Below the pieces are notes generated by a model. That model had not been told where the DNA came from, did no database searches, and saw nothing but the letters and a program-made list of their open reading frames with translations. This document shows positions 30,480 through 38,647 of a stretch of DNA of 56,158 bases, one piece after another. A program made the translations under genes and the position numbers. The stretch covers positions 1 through 56,158 of the IMG/VR virus record IMGVR_UViG_3300042868_008634. One strand, 5' to 3'. Positions within the stretch are counted from its first letter, which is position 1, and each line of letters begins with the position of its first letter. The stretch is from a virus.

Positions 30480-30499
30480 GACGGGCAAGAAACCCGTCC
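30480..30499 (-). terminator. Bidirectional terminator after regA
   Basis: Stem GACGGG / CCCGTC with a 7-base loop flanked by A and T runs on both sides. It closes the clamp loader-regA transcript. Confidence 0.85.
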
Positions 30500-30504
30500 T
30501 TTTT

Positions 30505-30945
30505 TTATTCGGCATCCTCTACCTTTTTCTTTTTAGCACCAATATTGTATTTAGTTTCCAAAATCCAGTCCCCTTTGTCCTTATATGAAATAACCTTAAT
30601 TTGATTTAAAGGAGCGATATCTACAATTTTTTCAACTTTTACAACTGTTATAAGACCCCAATCCGACAACAATTGAATAATTCTGTTTCTTCTTTGAATA
30701 TCATTCAAAGTCAGATTAGCATATTTACCATCTAAGGCAAAAAGTTCCTTAAAATGAACAATATAATAACGACCTTGTTTATGGAGAATATGACAAGATT
30801 GGTATATTTTCTTTTCTTTCCGTGATGCAACTCCAATACGAGTCAAGGTTTCACGAACTTTAAGAAAATCATCGGGTTCATTCAGAACCACCTCAATCAT
30901 ATGATCAGGTGACCAATTCACAACAGGTTCAACAATAGTACTCAT
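30505..30945 (-). CDS. regA: Translational repressor RegA
   Basis: A 146-residue RNA-binding protein that blocks translation of early phage mRNAs at their start regions. Recognised by HMIEVVLNEPDDFLKVRETL, YQSCHILHKQGRYYIVHFKE, and DIQRRNRIIQLLSDWGL, plus its fixed place after gp62. The C-terminal tail is Lys-rich. It overlaps gp62 by 4 bases. In T4 RegA represses itself and the clamp loader mRNAs. Confidence 0.92.
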   Translation of the reverse strand: MSTIVEPVVNWSPDHMIEVVLNEPDDFLKVRETLTRIGVASRKEKKIYQSCHILHKQGRYYIVHFKELFALDGKYANLTLNDIQRRNRIIQLLSDWGLITVVKVEKIVDIAPLNQIKVISYKDKGDWILETKYNIGAKKKKVEDAE

Positions 30946-31328
30946 TTCATTCCTCCAGTTTCAAATTTTGATTTTATAAAATTAATTTGCTCTTGTGTTA
31001 AAATTCTCAAGACTTGTTTTGCCTTTTCATCACTATATCCATAATAAAGTTTAATACAATTAATATCTTTAATTGTGTCTTTACGAATCCAAGGAGAAAA
31101 TCTTTTTCTCTTCCTTAAACTATTTATATAAAAATCATACTGCATCTTTTTGGGAAGAGAATGAAACATATTCATTTCATTTGAGAACATTACTGTATCA
31201 ATATGACCAGAAAAACACCGATTAATGATATAGGGTGGATATTCTTTTTCTGAATCTGGATTTTCATCCATTAAATTAATTTTTGTTTGATTTATTGAGT
31301 TTAACCAATCCTTAAGTTCAATTTTCAT
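30942..31328 (-). CDS. gp62: Clamp loader small subunit
   Basis: A 128-residue protein, shorter than T4 gp62 but typical for cyanophages: LKDWLNSINQTKINLMDE, YPPYIINRCFSGHID, MFHSLPKKMQYDFYINSLRK. It forms the loader with gp44, which places clamp gp45 on DNA. It overlaps regA and the 68-aa gene by a few bases each. Confidence 0.88.
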   Translation of the reverse strand: MKIELKDWLNSINQTKINLMDENPDSEKEYPPYIINRCFSGHIDTVMFSNEMNMFHSLPKKMQYDFYINSLRKRKRFSPWIRKDTIKDINCIKLYYGYSDEKAKQVLRILTQEQINFIKSKFETGGMK

Positions 31329-31524
31329 AATCAGGTTTGTGATACTTCAAGTATTCCCAAAAGGTTAATTTCATTTCTTTTTGCGTCATGCCACAATGGT
31401 TTGCGGCAGCAGGAAGAGTCATCTTTGCCCGAAACAAACCTTCATTTGCTTCTTGAACATTCTGTGGTGTTGTTTTTGCTGGAATCTCATGAAAAGATGT
31501 CTTATTAATTTTATAAAAACTCAT
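31318..31524 (-). CDS. Small conserved protein between gp44 and gp62 (68 aa)
   Basis: A 68-residue protein, MSFYKINKTSFHEIPAKTTP at the start, then an amphipathic part (AAANHCGMTQKEMKLTFWEY) that could form a helix-turn-helix. It overlaps gp44 by 4 bases and gp62 by 11. The position inside the clamp loader operon is conserved in cyanophages as I recall. Function unknown. Confidence 0.62.
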   Translation of the reverse strand: MSFYKINKTSFHEIPAKTTPQNVQEANEGLFRAKMTLPAAANHCGMTQKEMKLTFWEYLKYHKPDYEN

Positions 31525-32465
31525 TTAAATTCACACTCACACATAATTTCAGTTAATGCTGCTAGGAGGTTAATTTCTTGATCAGCCACGAACGCACATT
31601 GGTATTGATACTTAGCAATAATAAGAACGGCAGCTGGAATAGATTGGGGAAGCAGAACACTGCAAAGAGAGTCATAAACCCTGCGAAGAATGATAGAAGA
31701 ATCGTTATCCAAGTTGGAGACCACCCACTTTCGGACTTCTGAGAAATTTTTTTCTTTAAGATGTTTAACAAGTTCATTTACAGTAACGTCCGAAAAAGAT
31801 ACAAGAATGCCAGAGTCTATTTTTCCTCCAGTAGAATACCTCTGACATTCATTAAGAATTCTCCTCCAATCAGGGAAATGAGAATTTATCAGTTGGGCAA
31901 GTACTTTCGGATCATATTTGATGCTCTCTTCATCCAAGATGTTTTGAAGACGCTTGAAGAAGGATCCTGCCAACTGGGCCTTTTCTCTTCCTTTGATGCT
32001 GAACTCGACCACAGCACATCGGGAATGGAGGGGTTCAATGATTTTGTTCTTGTAGTTACAGGTGAAGATGAATCGGCAGTTGCTATAAAATGCCTCAATA
32101 TTCGCCCGTAGTAAGAGTTGTACGTCGTTGCCTGTGTTATCAGCCTCATCGATGATGATGACTTTGTGTTTACCAGTTCCTTGAAGTGAGACGGTCGAAG
32201 CAAAGTTCTTTGCTTGGTTTCGTACAGTATCCAGGAAACGTCCTTCGTCAGATCCGTTAATGACATAAAAATCTACTCCTAACTCATTACATAGTGCCTT
32301 TGCTACTGTAGTCTTACCAACACCAGGAGGACCAGCAAGAAGCAAATTTGGAATTTCACCCTTATTTAGAAAATCAATAAAGGTCTTCTTAATATTATCT
32401 GGTAAAATACAATCTTCAATTGTCTTTGGTCGCCATTTTTCCACCCACAAAAAATCTTCACGCAT
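31521..32465 (-). CDS. gp44: Clamp loader ATPase subunit
   Basis: A 314-residue AAA+ ATPase that opens and loads the sliding clamp. Walker A is LLAGPPGVGKTTVAKAL near residue 45, Walker B is VIIIDEADNTG, and the SRC motif lies in LHSRCAVVEF. The C-terminal collar helices follow. It overlaps the next upstream gene by 8 bases. Confidence 0.95.
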   Translation of the reverse strand: MREDFLWVEKWRPKTIEDCILPDNIKKTFIDFLNKGEIPNLLLAGPPGVGKTTVAKALCNELGVDFYVINGSDEGRFLDTVRNQAKNFASTVSLQGTGKHKVIIIDEADNTGNDVQLLLRANIEAFYSNCRFIFTCNYKNKIIEPLHSRCAVVEFSIKGREKAQLAGSFFKRLQNILDEESIKYDPKVLAQLINSHFPDWRRILNECQRYSTGGKIDSGILVSFSDVTVNELVKHLKEKNFSEVRKWVVSNLDNDSSIILRRVYDSLCSVLLPQSIPAAVLIIAKYQYQCAFVADQEINLLAALTEIMCECEFK

Positions 32466-32997
32466 AATTATAAATCCAATTTGGCATTCTATCAGGAATT
32501 TTTAGGTAATTGTCCTTTACCCAAGGTTTAGACGCAACATACTTTTGATATGCTGTTGGGGTATCAATACTTTCATCAAATTTGTATTCGTCGGGCATTG
32601 CCCTTGTGAATTCTACCACATTTTTATAGATAGAAATTTCCTTTCCACTTTTAGTAGCAAAAATATTCTCTGCTACTTCAAGTCCTTTCATACAAGCGTG
32701 GTCTTTACCATAACGATGCCGATACTCATTACAAAGGGCAAATCCGTGCCGAATCAACCAAGCAAGGTTTTCGTGGGATTTTGCTGCCCATTGAGTACAA
32801 GGATGATTACGGAACGCACCCTTCTCTGTACTGTACGGCAGACCGTCTTTTTTGGGAATGTATCCCCAATTATAGTACCACTTGGAGAAGATGACAGAGA
32901 CCATCTGACAGGTCTCCAGGGGCATTTTAACTACGTGTTTATCAGGAAGTGCCGCAGCAGAAATTACAGGACATTCATCGACGACAAAAATATTCAT
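32458..32997 (-). CDS. Conserved phage protein of unknown function (179 aa)
   Basis: A 179-residue protein with an ordered set of conserved patches: MNIFVVDECPVISAAALPDK, HVVKMPLETCQMVSVIF, NHPCTQWAAKSHENLAWL and ALCNEYRHRYGKDHAC. This family is widespread in phages and often lies by replication genes; the many conserved His, Cys and Lys residues suggest an enzyme, perhaps acting on nucleotides or DNA, but I cannot name it. It lies between clamp and clamp loader genes. Confidence 0.65.
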   Translation of the reverse strand: MNIFVVDECPVISAAALPDKHVVKMPLETCQMVSVIFSKWYYNWGYIPKKDGLPYSTEKGAFRNHPCTQWAAKSHENLAWLIRHGFALCNEYRHRYGKDHACMKGLEVAENIFATKSGKEISIYKNVVEFTRAMPDEYKFDESIDTPTAYQKYVASKPWVKDNYLKIPDRMPNWIYNYA

Positions 32998-33013
32998 AAT
33001 ATAAAATTAAAAA

Positions 33014-33679
33014 TCAAGAAAAATTGGAGTCAGGTTCCAAAGCAATATAATAAGTCAAATTATAACGTTCGTTTGTGAATTTAGACAGAAGTTTTTCTGA
33101 CACAACTACATCATAAGAACCAGGAATAATCTTAATGTTTTCTACCTTGAAGTTAAAAGTGAATTCTTTATCAGTCTCACCAACTACAATAGAGTACTCG
33201 TTGGAAGTATCATTCTTCTTATCACGAACAACCAAACGGATTACACCTGATTCACCAACAGCAGAAAGATCTGGGAGTTGATAAACTGATGATGCTTTGA
33301 TTAGTTTATCAAGTTGCGAATGTTCTAGTTGAAAACAAACATCTTCAGAAGGAAGTGAAATTTCTTTTTCTGGTGGTGAGACAATTACTTCAGGGTCAGC
33401 AAAGAAATATTTTACTCGACGTTTTCCTTCACGAATAATAACGTGCGAATCATTCCCAAAGTCAAGATCAGGGTCTTGGTGTAGTCCCAATCCATTTAGA
33501 AATTGGTTAAGGTCATAAATCGCAAAGTTTTTTGGGAATTCTTCCTTAATTTCTGCTTCCGCAAGAATGTTCTTCATCACAGAAATACTACGCAATTTAT
33601 TTCCTTTTTTGATAAGGATACTTTGGTTAATGGAAGAAAAATTTTTTAAAATTGCCAAAGTTTGTTCAGATAATTTCAT
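33014..33679 (-). CDS. gp45: Sliding clamp, processivity factor
   Basis: A 221-residue trimeric clamp. Start MKLSEQTLAILKNFSSINQS, then FPKNFAIYDLNQFLNGL, FQLEHSQLDKLIKASSVYQL and the C-terminal YDVVVSEKLLSKF. It holds gp43 on DNA and, with gp55, activates late promoters in T4. The HNH gene sits 3 bases upstream, so the clamp may be translated from read-through RNA. Confidence 0.93.
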   Translation of the reverse strand: MKLSEQTLAILKNFSSINQSILIKKGNKLRSISVMKNILAEAEIKEEFPKNFAIYDLNQFLNGLGLHQDPDLDFGNDSHVIIREGKRRVKYFFADPEVIVSPPEKEISLPSEDVCFQLEHSQLDKLIKASSVYQLPDLSAVGESGVIRLVVRDKKNDTSNEYSIVVGETDKEFTFNFKVENIKIIPGSYDVVVSEKLLSKFTNERYNLTYYIALEPDSNFS

Positions 33680-33682
33680 TTT

Positions 33683-34123
33683 TTAATATTGTAAATAGGT
33701 AAGTTTAGTTTGTTCTTCCAATGATAAGGAGCAAAAAAGTTCCCAAGCAGCGGAAAGTTGAGCATTTGATTTTTTTCTATGGCAATCGTTACATAGTGGT
33801 TGTAAATCTGTAATTTCTTTTTTTATACATTCCCAACTCATGGAGGATGGTCTTTTATTCCAAATTATATTACCACTAGTATTCCCAGTTCTAAGTTTTG
33901 TTTGTTTTTCTTTTTCGGAAGAAGTTCTTGGCATAATATGATCAAATTCAATATTTTTGGTTGATCCGCAGGACACACATACTCTCCCAACGTTTTCAAG
34001 CAAATATTCCTTTTTTTTGTAGTAGTGATCTCTTTGTAGTTGCCTTTGCCTTTCTCTATTTTGAGATTTCCATTCTTGTTGATATTCTTTTTTAGTTTTG
34101 TCTTTATATTCGTTTTTGGGCAT
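33683..34123 (-). CDS. HNH homing endonuclease
   Basis: A 146-residue protein. A very basic N-terminal helix (KKEYQQEWKSQNRERQRQLQ) is followed by a zinc-bound HNH domain: VCVSCGSTKNIEFDHIMPR and LQPLCNDCHRKKSNAQ, with paired CxxC motifs and the central His. It is free-standing between the clamp gene and the DUF3310-like gene, a typical position for a phage homing endonuclease. The ATG itself lies at the end of a perfect 13-bp inverted repeat. Confidence 0.87.
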   Translation of the reverse strand: MPKNEYKDKTKKEYQQEWKSQNRERQRQLQRDHYYKKKEYLLENVGRVCVSCGSTKNIEFDHIMPRTSSEKEKQTKLRTGNTSGNIIWNKRPSSMSWECIKKEITDLQPLCNDCHRKKSNAQLSAAWELFCSLSLEEQTKLTYLQY

Positions 34124-34163
34124 AAATATTTTTCATCTAATAGTATTTAGAAAAATATTTATG
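34121..34163 (-). promoter_or_regulatory. 13-bp inverted repeat with late motifs, covering HNH start codon
   Basis: CATAAATATTTTT (34121-34133) and AAAAATATTTATG (34151-34163) are exact inverse copies. The first codon of the HNH gene is the last three bases of the downstream arm. TCTAAATA lies in the loop side (34144-34151) and CATAAATA in the upstream arm (34156-34163). Confidence 0.72.
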
Positions 34164-34206
34164 TTAGTGGTCTTTTCAGAAAGTTTCATAGTTTGAGATT
34201 TAAATT

Positions 34207-34629
34207 TCACTTGTTTTCAACGAGATTGAGATGATTAATCAAAAGAATAGTATAATGCAAAACTTTAAACAAGTCTGCTCTTGGTGTTCCTTTGGTATCA
34301 TAACGGTCAATATACTTGGTCACATTACCAGCACAAAATCCTTCACGACGATTGTGTTTGATTTTGTCTAGTGTTTGTTCCGTTCCACCACCAGTTCTAT
34401 CAACATAGTGCTGACTATAAGTACTGGCAATGTACTGTTCAAGTTGTTTCAGGATTTTATCTTCATTATATTTCCAGAAACCATTAGCATTTGTATTTTC
34501 AGGCATATTCACAGAAGTTTTGTTGATGTCAATTAAACCATTTTTTTCATTAAGTTTTATTGTAAACTCATTTAAATTTCTCTCGTCCTCAGGTCCAAAC
34601 ATAGTAAAGAAAGCAATAGTAACCTTCAT
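34207..34629 (-). CDS. DUF3310-like protein (140 aa)
   Basis: The C-terminal half matches the DUF3310 pattern: QTLDKIKHNRREGFCAGNVT, KYIDRYDTKGTPRADLFKVL, HYTILL. The N-terminal half (MKVTIAFFTMFGPEDERNL) is a separate beta-rich part. DUF3310 proteins are common in phages near nucleotide genes; their role is unknown. I use the ATG at 34627-34629. A promoter-like TTGACT-N17-TATGAT ends only 4 bases before it, so the true start may be the internal ATG at 34602. Confidence 0.68.
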   Translation of the reverse strand: MKVTIAFFTMFGPEDERNLNEFTIKLNEKNGLIDINKTSVNMPENTNANGFWKYNEDKILKQLEQYIASTYSQHYVDRTGGGTEQTLDKIKHNRREGFCAGNVTKYIDRYDTKGTPRADLFKVLHYTILLINHLNLVENK

Positions 34630-34632
34630 CAA

Positions 34633-34661
34633 TCATACCAAAGAACCAAAAGTCAGTCAAC
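34633..34661 (-). promoter_or_regulatory. Sigma-70-like promoter at the DUF3310 start
   Basis: TTGACT (34656-34661), 17-base spacer, TATGAT (34633-34638). Predicted transcription start is at or past the annotated ATG. Confidence 0.4.
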
Positions 34662-36368
34662 CATTTTACTGAATCCTTTAACTTTCTCAAATTTAACTAC
34701 TTTGTCAAATTTATCTACTAATTCATCTGTCTTATGTGATATGACAAATACATTAGTATTACTAATTATAAATTTAATAATTCTAGTAAAGTAATCAGTT
34801 CCTGCAAAATCCAAAGAACTATCAAAGACTTCATCTAAGATAAGAAGATTAGTGTTTACAGAATTTTTAAGTCTTGCAATTTCTCTCCAAGTAAACAAAA
34901 TTGCAAGATTAATTCTCATCTTTTCTCCTTCACTGAAGGAATCATAACTAAAGTCCTCATAAATTGGGGATTTGATTATTTCTTTAAATTCTTCATCAAA
35001 AGTAAAATTGATGTAAAAGTCCATCAATTGCAAATATTTGTTGATAAGTTGATTCATAGAAGGCAAATATTTTTGTATAATTTTTGCCTTAATTCCACCA
35101 TCTTTCATCAATAAATGCAAAAAATCATAATAAGAAATATTTTCTTTATGTTTAACTTTATTCTTCGTTATTTCAATAAGTTGTTTTTCTAACTTTTTTA
35201 ATTCATCTCTCTCAGAAGTTCTGTTTTTACTTTTGTCGGTAATAGTTTGAATTTCATATTCAAGTTCTCGGATTTGTCTTTGATTGAAACTGATCCGAGT
35301 ATTGTTTTGAGAAATTTCATATGTAAGTTTAGTGATCTCCTTAGAAAGAACAACAAATTGACGCTCTCGTTCTTGCTCAAATTTAATTGTATCTTCAATC
35401 TCACGAAATCCCTTTTGGAGTTCCTTTGCTTTATTTTGAACGTCTGTAATTCTATTTAACCTAAACTCTTCTTCTATATTCTGAGTACAAGTGGGGCAGA
35501 CCGTATTTTCACTAAAGAACTTATGCTCTTTAGTAATGACAGATACTTTCTGTGAGATTTTTCCCTTAAGGTTGTTTAGTTTTTCTAATTTATCGTCAGC
35601 ACCAATGACTTCCTCCTGCTCTTTTTGAAGTTTTTCAATTTTCTCTTCAATAGAAGAATTATCCTTCATATAATTACCAATTTCTTTATCCAAATTGGTA
35701 ATTTTTTCTTTATTGGCAACTATAGTATTATTTCCACGATTTTCAAGTTCTTCAATAAAACCTTTTTGCATATCAATCTTTTCTTCTGTTGTCTTTTCAA
35801 GAAAAGACGAGTCCTTTATTTCTTCATTAATTTTACGAATTTTATCTTTAATTACAGAATTCATAGAGGAAAATATTTTTATGTCCAACAAATCTTCGAC
35901 AATTTCTCTTCTTGTTGAAGCAGAAAGTTGCATAAAAGGAACAAAAGATGCACTTCCCAAAATAACAATTTGAGTAAATGACTTATAATTCAATTTAAGA
36001 ATACTTTCTTCCAATTGTTTTTGTTGGTCTACCGTAGCAGAAGACTGATTTTGTAAGATTCCATCCACCCAAATCTCAAAAACATTTGGTTTAATTCCTC
36101 TTACTACTTTATATTCCTTTGTTCCAATACTAAACTCAATCTCAACTAAACAATCCTTTGTGTTAGTTGAGTTTATGAGTTGAGGTTTCGTAATTTTTCT
36201 AAATGCTTTATTAAATAACACAAAACACAAAGCATCCAACAAGGTACTTTTCCCAGACCCGTTAGACCCCACAATTAATGTTGTTTGATTCTCTGAGAGA
36301 TTAATTTGTGTTGGTTGATTGCCAGATGATAAAAAATTACGATATGAAATTTTCTTGAACAGAATCAT
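34653..36368 (-). CDS. gp46: Recombination endonuclease subunit, SbcC/Rad50-like
   Basis: A 571-residue SMC-like ATPase. Walker A is LIVGSNGSGKSTLLDALCF near residue 33, a long coiled coil contains the zinc hook CPTC near residue 290, and the C-terminal signature SFSEGEKMRINLAI with Walker B LLILDEVFDSSLDFAG completes the head. With gp47 it resects DNA ends for recombination and host DNA breakdown. Confidence 0.95.
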   Translation of the reverse strand: MILFKKISYRNFLSSGNQPTQINLSENQTTLIVGSNGSGKSTLLDALCFVLFNKAFRKITKPQLINSTNTKDCLVEIEFSIGTKEYKVVRGIKPNVFEIWVDGILQNQSSATVDQQKQLEESILKLNYKSFTQIVILGSASFVPFMQLSASTRREIVEDLLDIKIFSSMNSVIKDKIRKINEEIKDSSFLEKTTEEKIDMQKGFIEELENRGNNTIVANKEKITNLDKEIGNYMKDNSSIEEKIEKLQKEQEEVIGADDKLEKLNNLKGKISQKVSVITKEHKFFSENTVCPTCTQNIEEEFRLNRITDVQNKAKELQKGFREIEDTIKFEQERERQFVVLSKEITKLTYEISQNNTRISFNQRQIRELEYEIQTITDKSKNRTSERDELKKLEKQLIEITKNKVKHKENISYYDFLHLLMKDGGIKAKIIQKYLPSMNQLINKYLQLMDFYINFTFDEEFKEIIKSPIYEDFSYDSFSEGEKMRINLAILFTWREIARLKNSVNTNLLILDEVFDSSLDFAGTDYFTRIIKFIISNTNVFVISHKTDELVDKFDKVVKFEKVKGFSKMVD

Positions 36369-36624
36369 AATCTCGTGGGGGTATTACAAAGTCATTAGGG
36401 GTAATTATAGCATAACTATATCCATATACTTCACAGGTTTTTATTGCTACTTCGTCTTCTACTTCAACCACAGACATCTCTGGATAGTCTTCTGCTTCTA
36501 AGAGACCAGCATATCTTTCTGCATCGTCTTCTTCTTCAAATATATACAAAGTTTTATCACCATCTTCATTCATTACTGCATATGCACCTTCATCTTCTTG
36601 TTCTTTAATTGATAGTATGTACAT
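36337..36624 (-). CDS. DUF3110-like small acidic protein (95 aa)
   Basis: A 95-residue acidic protein: YIFEEEDDAERYAGLLEAED followed by PEMSVVEVEDEVAIKTCEVY and GYSYAIITPNDFVIPPRD. This matches the cyanobacterial DUF3110 family (VF-ED-DAERYA-LLEAQDFP), so a host origin is likely. It lies between gp46 and gp47, overlapping gp46 by 32 bases, and is a regular member of this cyanophage operon. Function unknown. Confidence 0.72.
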   Translation of the reverse strand: MYILSIKEQEDEGAYAVMNEDGDKTLYIFEEEDDAERYAGLLEAEDYPEMSVVEVEDEVAIKTCEVYGYSYAIITPNDFVIPPRDYDSVQENFIS

Positions 36625-37664
36625 TACTCTATCTCTAATGCTTCTTTGTAAACATCTCTTAAAAGATTTTTGATGACTGTTTTATTTAAATTAAATTCAG
36701 ACTCTTCAACGTATTTATCCAGAATACTAAGTGTATCTTCCGTACAAAATTCATCAGAATTCACATCATCATCATAAACATCAAAATTCTCAACAATTTT
36801 AAATTCTAATGGATTTACATTTACAATTTGACTTACAAACTTATCAAACTTTAAATGATTTTCTTTTTTCTGTACAAAAAGTTTAATCATCTTGTTTGAT
36901 AGTGAGGAAAAATCAATATCCTCACTATCGTCATCATAATAAACTTTTTCAAACATAGTGTAAGGATTTTCAATTTTTTCTAATGCATAATCATCAGTAT
37001 CAAAAATATGAAATCCCCTTTTATCGTTTACATCACACCAAAACATTTGATATGGATTCCCAAGATAAAAAATCTTGCCATCATTACTGGAAGTATGATA
37101 GTGCCCAGAAAAAACTCTATCAAACTTTTTGAATACATTTTTATTCAGTCCGTTTTCCTGAACGTGTCCAGGATAAACAGAAAATCCAGACAGTTCAAGG
37201 TGACCAAATACAATTTTTGCAGTTGATTCTTCTAATAGTGAGAATGTGTCCTTCTCATTGTCAGTGCAAATCCAGGGCAAAAAAACACATTCAGTGTCAT
37301 CAATAAAAATTTCAGTTGGACTTGATATTTTTACAATGTTTGAGTACTCGTTTAATAAAACATCAATTGCATTTACTTCATTAGTATTTTTATAATATGC
37401 ATCGTGATTTCCAACAATACTGTATACAGTGATTCCAAGTTGTTCAAACTTATCGTATACGTTCCGTTTTGCCCATTGTAATGCCCAATAATCTACTCCT
37501 TTACGATTATCAAAGGCATCTCCAAGATGAACAACCGTTTTAATTTTATTTTTCTTTAAGTTTGGAAAAAATATATCATTATAAAATCTTTCAAAGTATT
37601 CGTGAAATGCCTTATTAGCTTTACGAAAATTATAATGAGTATCAGTTATAAGTCCAATTTTCAT
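36624..37664 (-). CDS. gp47: Recombination nuclease subunit, SbcD/Mre11-like
   Basis: A 346-residue metallophosphoesterase. Metal-binding motifs in order: DTHYNFRK, HLGDAFDNRKG, SIVGNHDAYY, FGHLELSG and GHYHTSS. It forms a nuclease complex with gp46. Its start overlaps the gp55 stop by 4 bases; its stop overlaps the next start by 1 base. Confidence 0.94.
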   Translation of the reverse strand: MKIGLITDTHYNFRKANKAFHEYFERFYNDIFFPNLKKNKIKTVVHLGDAFDNRKGVDYWALQWAKRNVYDKFEQLGITVYSIVGNHDAYYKNTNEVNAIDVLLNEYSNIVKISSPTEIFIDDTECVFLPWICTDNEKDTFSLLEESTAKIVFGHLELSGFSVYPGHVQENGLNKNVFKKFDRVFSGHYHTSSNDGKIFYLGNPYQMFWCDVNDKRGFHIFDTDDYALEKIENPYTMFEKVYYDDDSEDIDFSSLSNKMIKLFVQKKENHLKFDKFVSQIVNVNPLEFKIVENFDVYDDDVNSDEFCTEDTLSILDKYVEESEFNLNKTVIKNLLRDVYKEALEIE

Positions 37665-38158
37665 TGATATGATTTCATTTGAATATTTTCTTTAATTGTA
37701 TTATAGTCAGAAGAATTTGGTGAGTCATCATCCACATAAAAAAGTTGCTCGTATCCACTTCTTTCTATAATTTTTTCCTTTATTTCCATTTGCTTTTTCT
37801 CTTTTTGAATACGACGCAAAAAAGCATAATATACAATTTGAGTAAAATAAGCAAATGGATTTGTTCTGTTTATATCAAAGTTATTAATATATTGAACACA
37901 ATTTTCAACACCATCACTAATCATATCCTCACGAAAGATATAATTTACAAAATTTGGACGATATGATAAGTGTGTAGCAATCTTAAGGAAACAATCACCA
38001 AGATAATTTGAAATTGGTGGAACAGGAGATCCAGATTCCTTTGCATTTTTAACTTTGTTTTTATAAACAATTAAAGCATCATAAAAATCTTTATTATTTA
38101 CGTAATGTGGGTTCTTTTTGATTTTATTCATTTGTAGAGGAGAAAGTAAAACTGCCAT
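37661..38158 (-). CDS. gp55: Late transcription sigma factor
   Basis: A 165-residue protein recognised by SNYLGDCFLKIATHLSYRPN, FREDMISDGVENCVQYINNF and NPFAYFTQIVYYAFLRRIQK, which parallel sigma region 2. gp55 directs host RNA polymerase to the TATAAATA-type late promoters seen through the window, aided by clamp gp45. An in-frame ATG at codon 10 is an alternative start. Confidence 0.9.
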   Translation of the reverse strand: MAVLLSPLQMNKIKKNPHYVNNKDFYDALIVYKNKVKNAKESGSPVPPISNYLGDCFLKIATHLSYRPNFVNYIFREDMISDGVENCVQYINNFDINRTNPFAYFTQIVYYAFLRRIQKEKKQMEIKEKIIERSGYEQLFYVDDDSPNSSDYNTIKENIQMKSYQ

Positions 38159-38170
38159 TAATTACTCATC

Positions 38171-38199
38171 ATTTTAGCACATCAACCAAGACTTGACAA
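38171..38199 (-). promoter_or_regulatory. Sigma-70-like promoter for gp55
   Basis: TTGTCA (38194-38199), 17-base spacer, TAAAAT (38171-38176). The predicted start point is only about 6 bases before the gp55 ATG. Confidence 0.4.
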
Positions 38200-38254
38200 A
38201 TAAATTTAATATGACTAGAATCACTCTGTTGGGTTTGAAGATAAATTATATCTT

Positions 38255-38647
38255 TTAGTTATTGGATTTATATAATTTCTCTAAAGATATTCTGGCATCA
38301 GCAATGCTTGATAAGTATCCCATTTTCTCTGATAACTTTGTTTTATTAGATTTTCTATTTTTATCTTTTACATATTTTGTATGCATTTTAATCAAATCCT
38401 TATCAGACACTTCTGTAACTGTTAGGATTTTATCCATATTTACAATGAATAAATCTTCATCACTCATTTTAATCCAAGGACTTACTTTAATTGTAGTCAT
38501 TCCCAAATGACGAACTACAATTGTTTCCATAGTGACAGGACAATCTAACATCAGAAGTGTTTCATCATCTTCTTCAAAAGGACAGACTTTTGCAAATACT
38601 TCTTCACCAGAAATTAATTTTATAATACCGTAAAATTCCTCTTCCAT
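38255..38647 (-). CDS. Sm-fold-like protein (130 aa)
   Basis: A 130-residue protein: EFYGIIKLISGEEVFAKVCP, LLMLDCPVTMETI, TIKVSPWIKMSDEDLFIV, and DKILTVTEVSDKDLIKMHTK. The pattern SGEEV-AK ... CPV ... PW ... KIL-V-E matches the two Sm-like proteins at 28117 and 28319. The basic C-terminal tail (KYVKDKNRKSNKTK) could bind nucleic acid. It lies between uvsW and gp55, abutting uvsW. Function unknown. Confidence 0.65.
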   Translation of the reverse strand: MEEEFYGIIKLISGEEVFAKVCPFEEDDETLLMLDCPVTMETIVVRHLGMTTIKVSPWIKMSDEDLFIVNMDKILTVTEVSDKDLIKMHTKYVKDKNRKSNKTKLSEKMGYLSSIADARISLEKLYKSNN

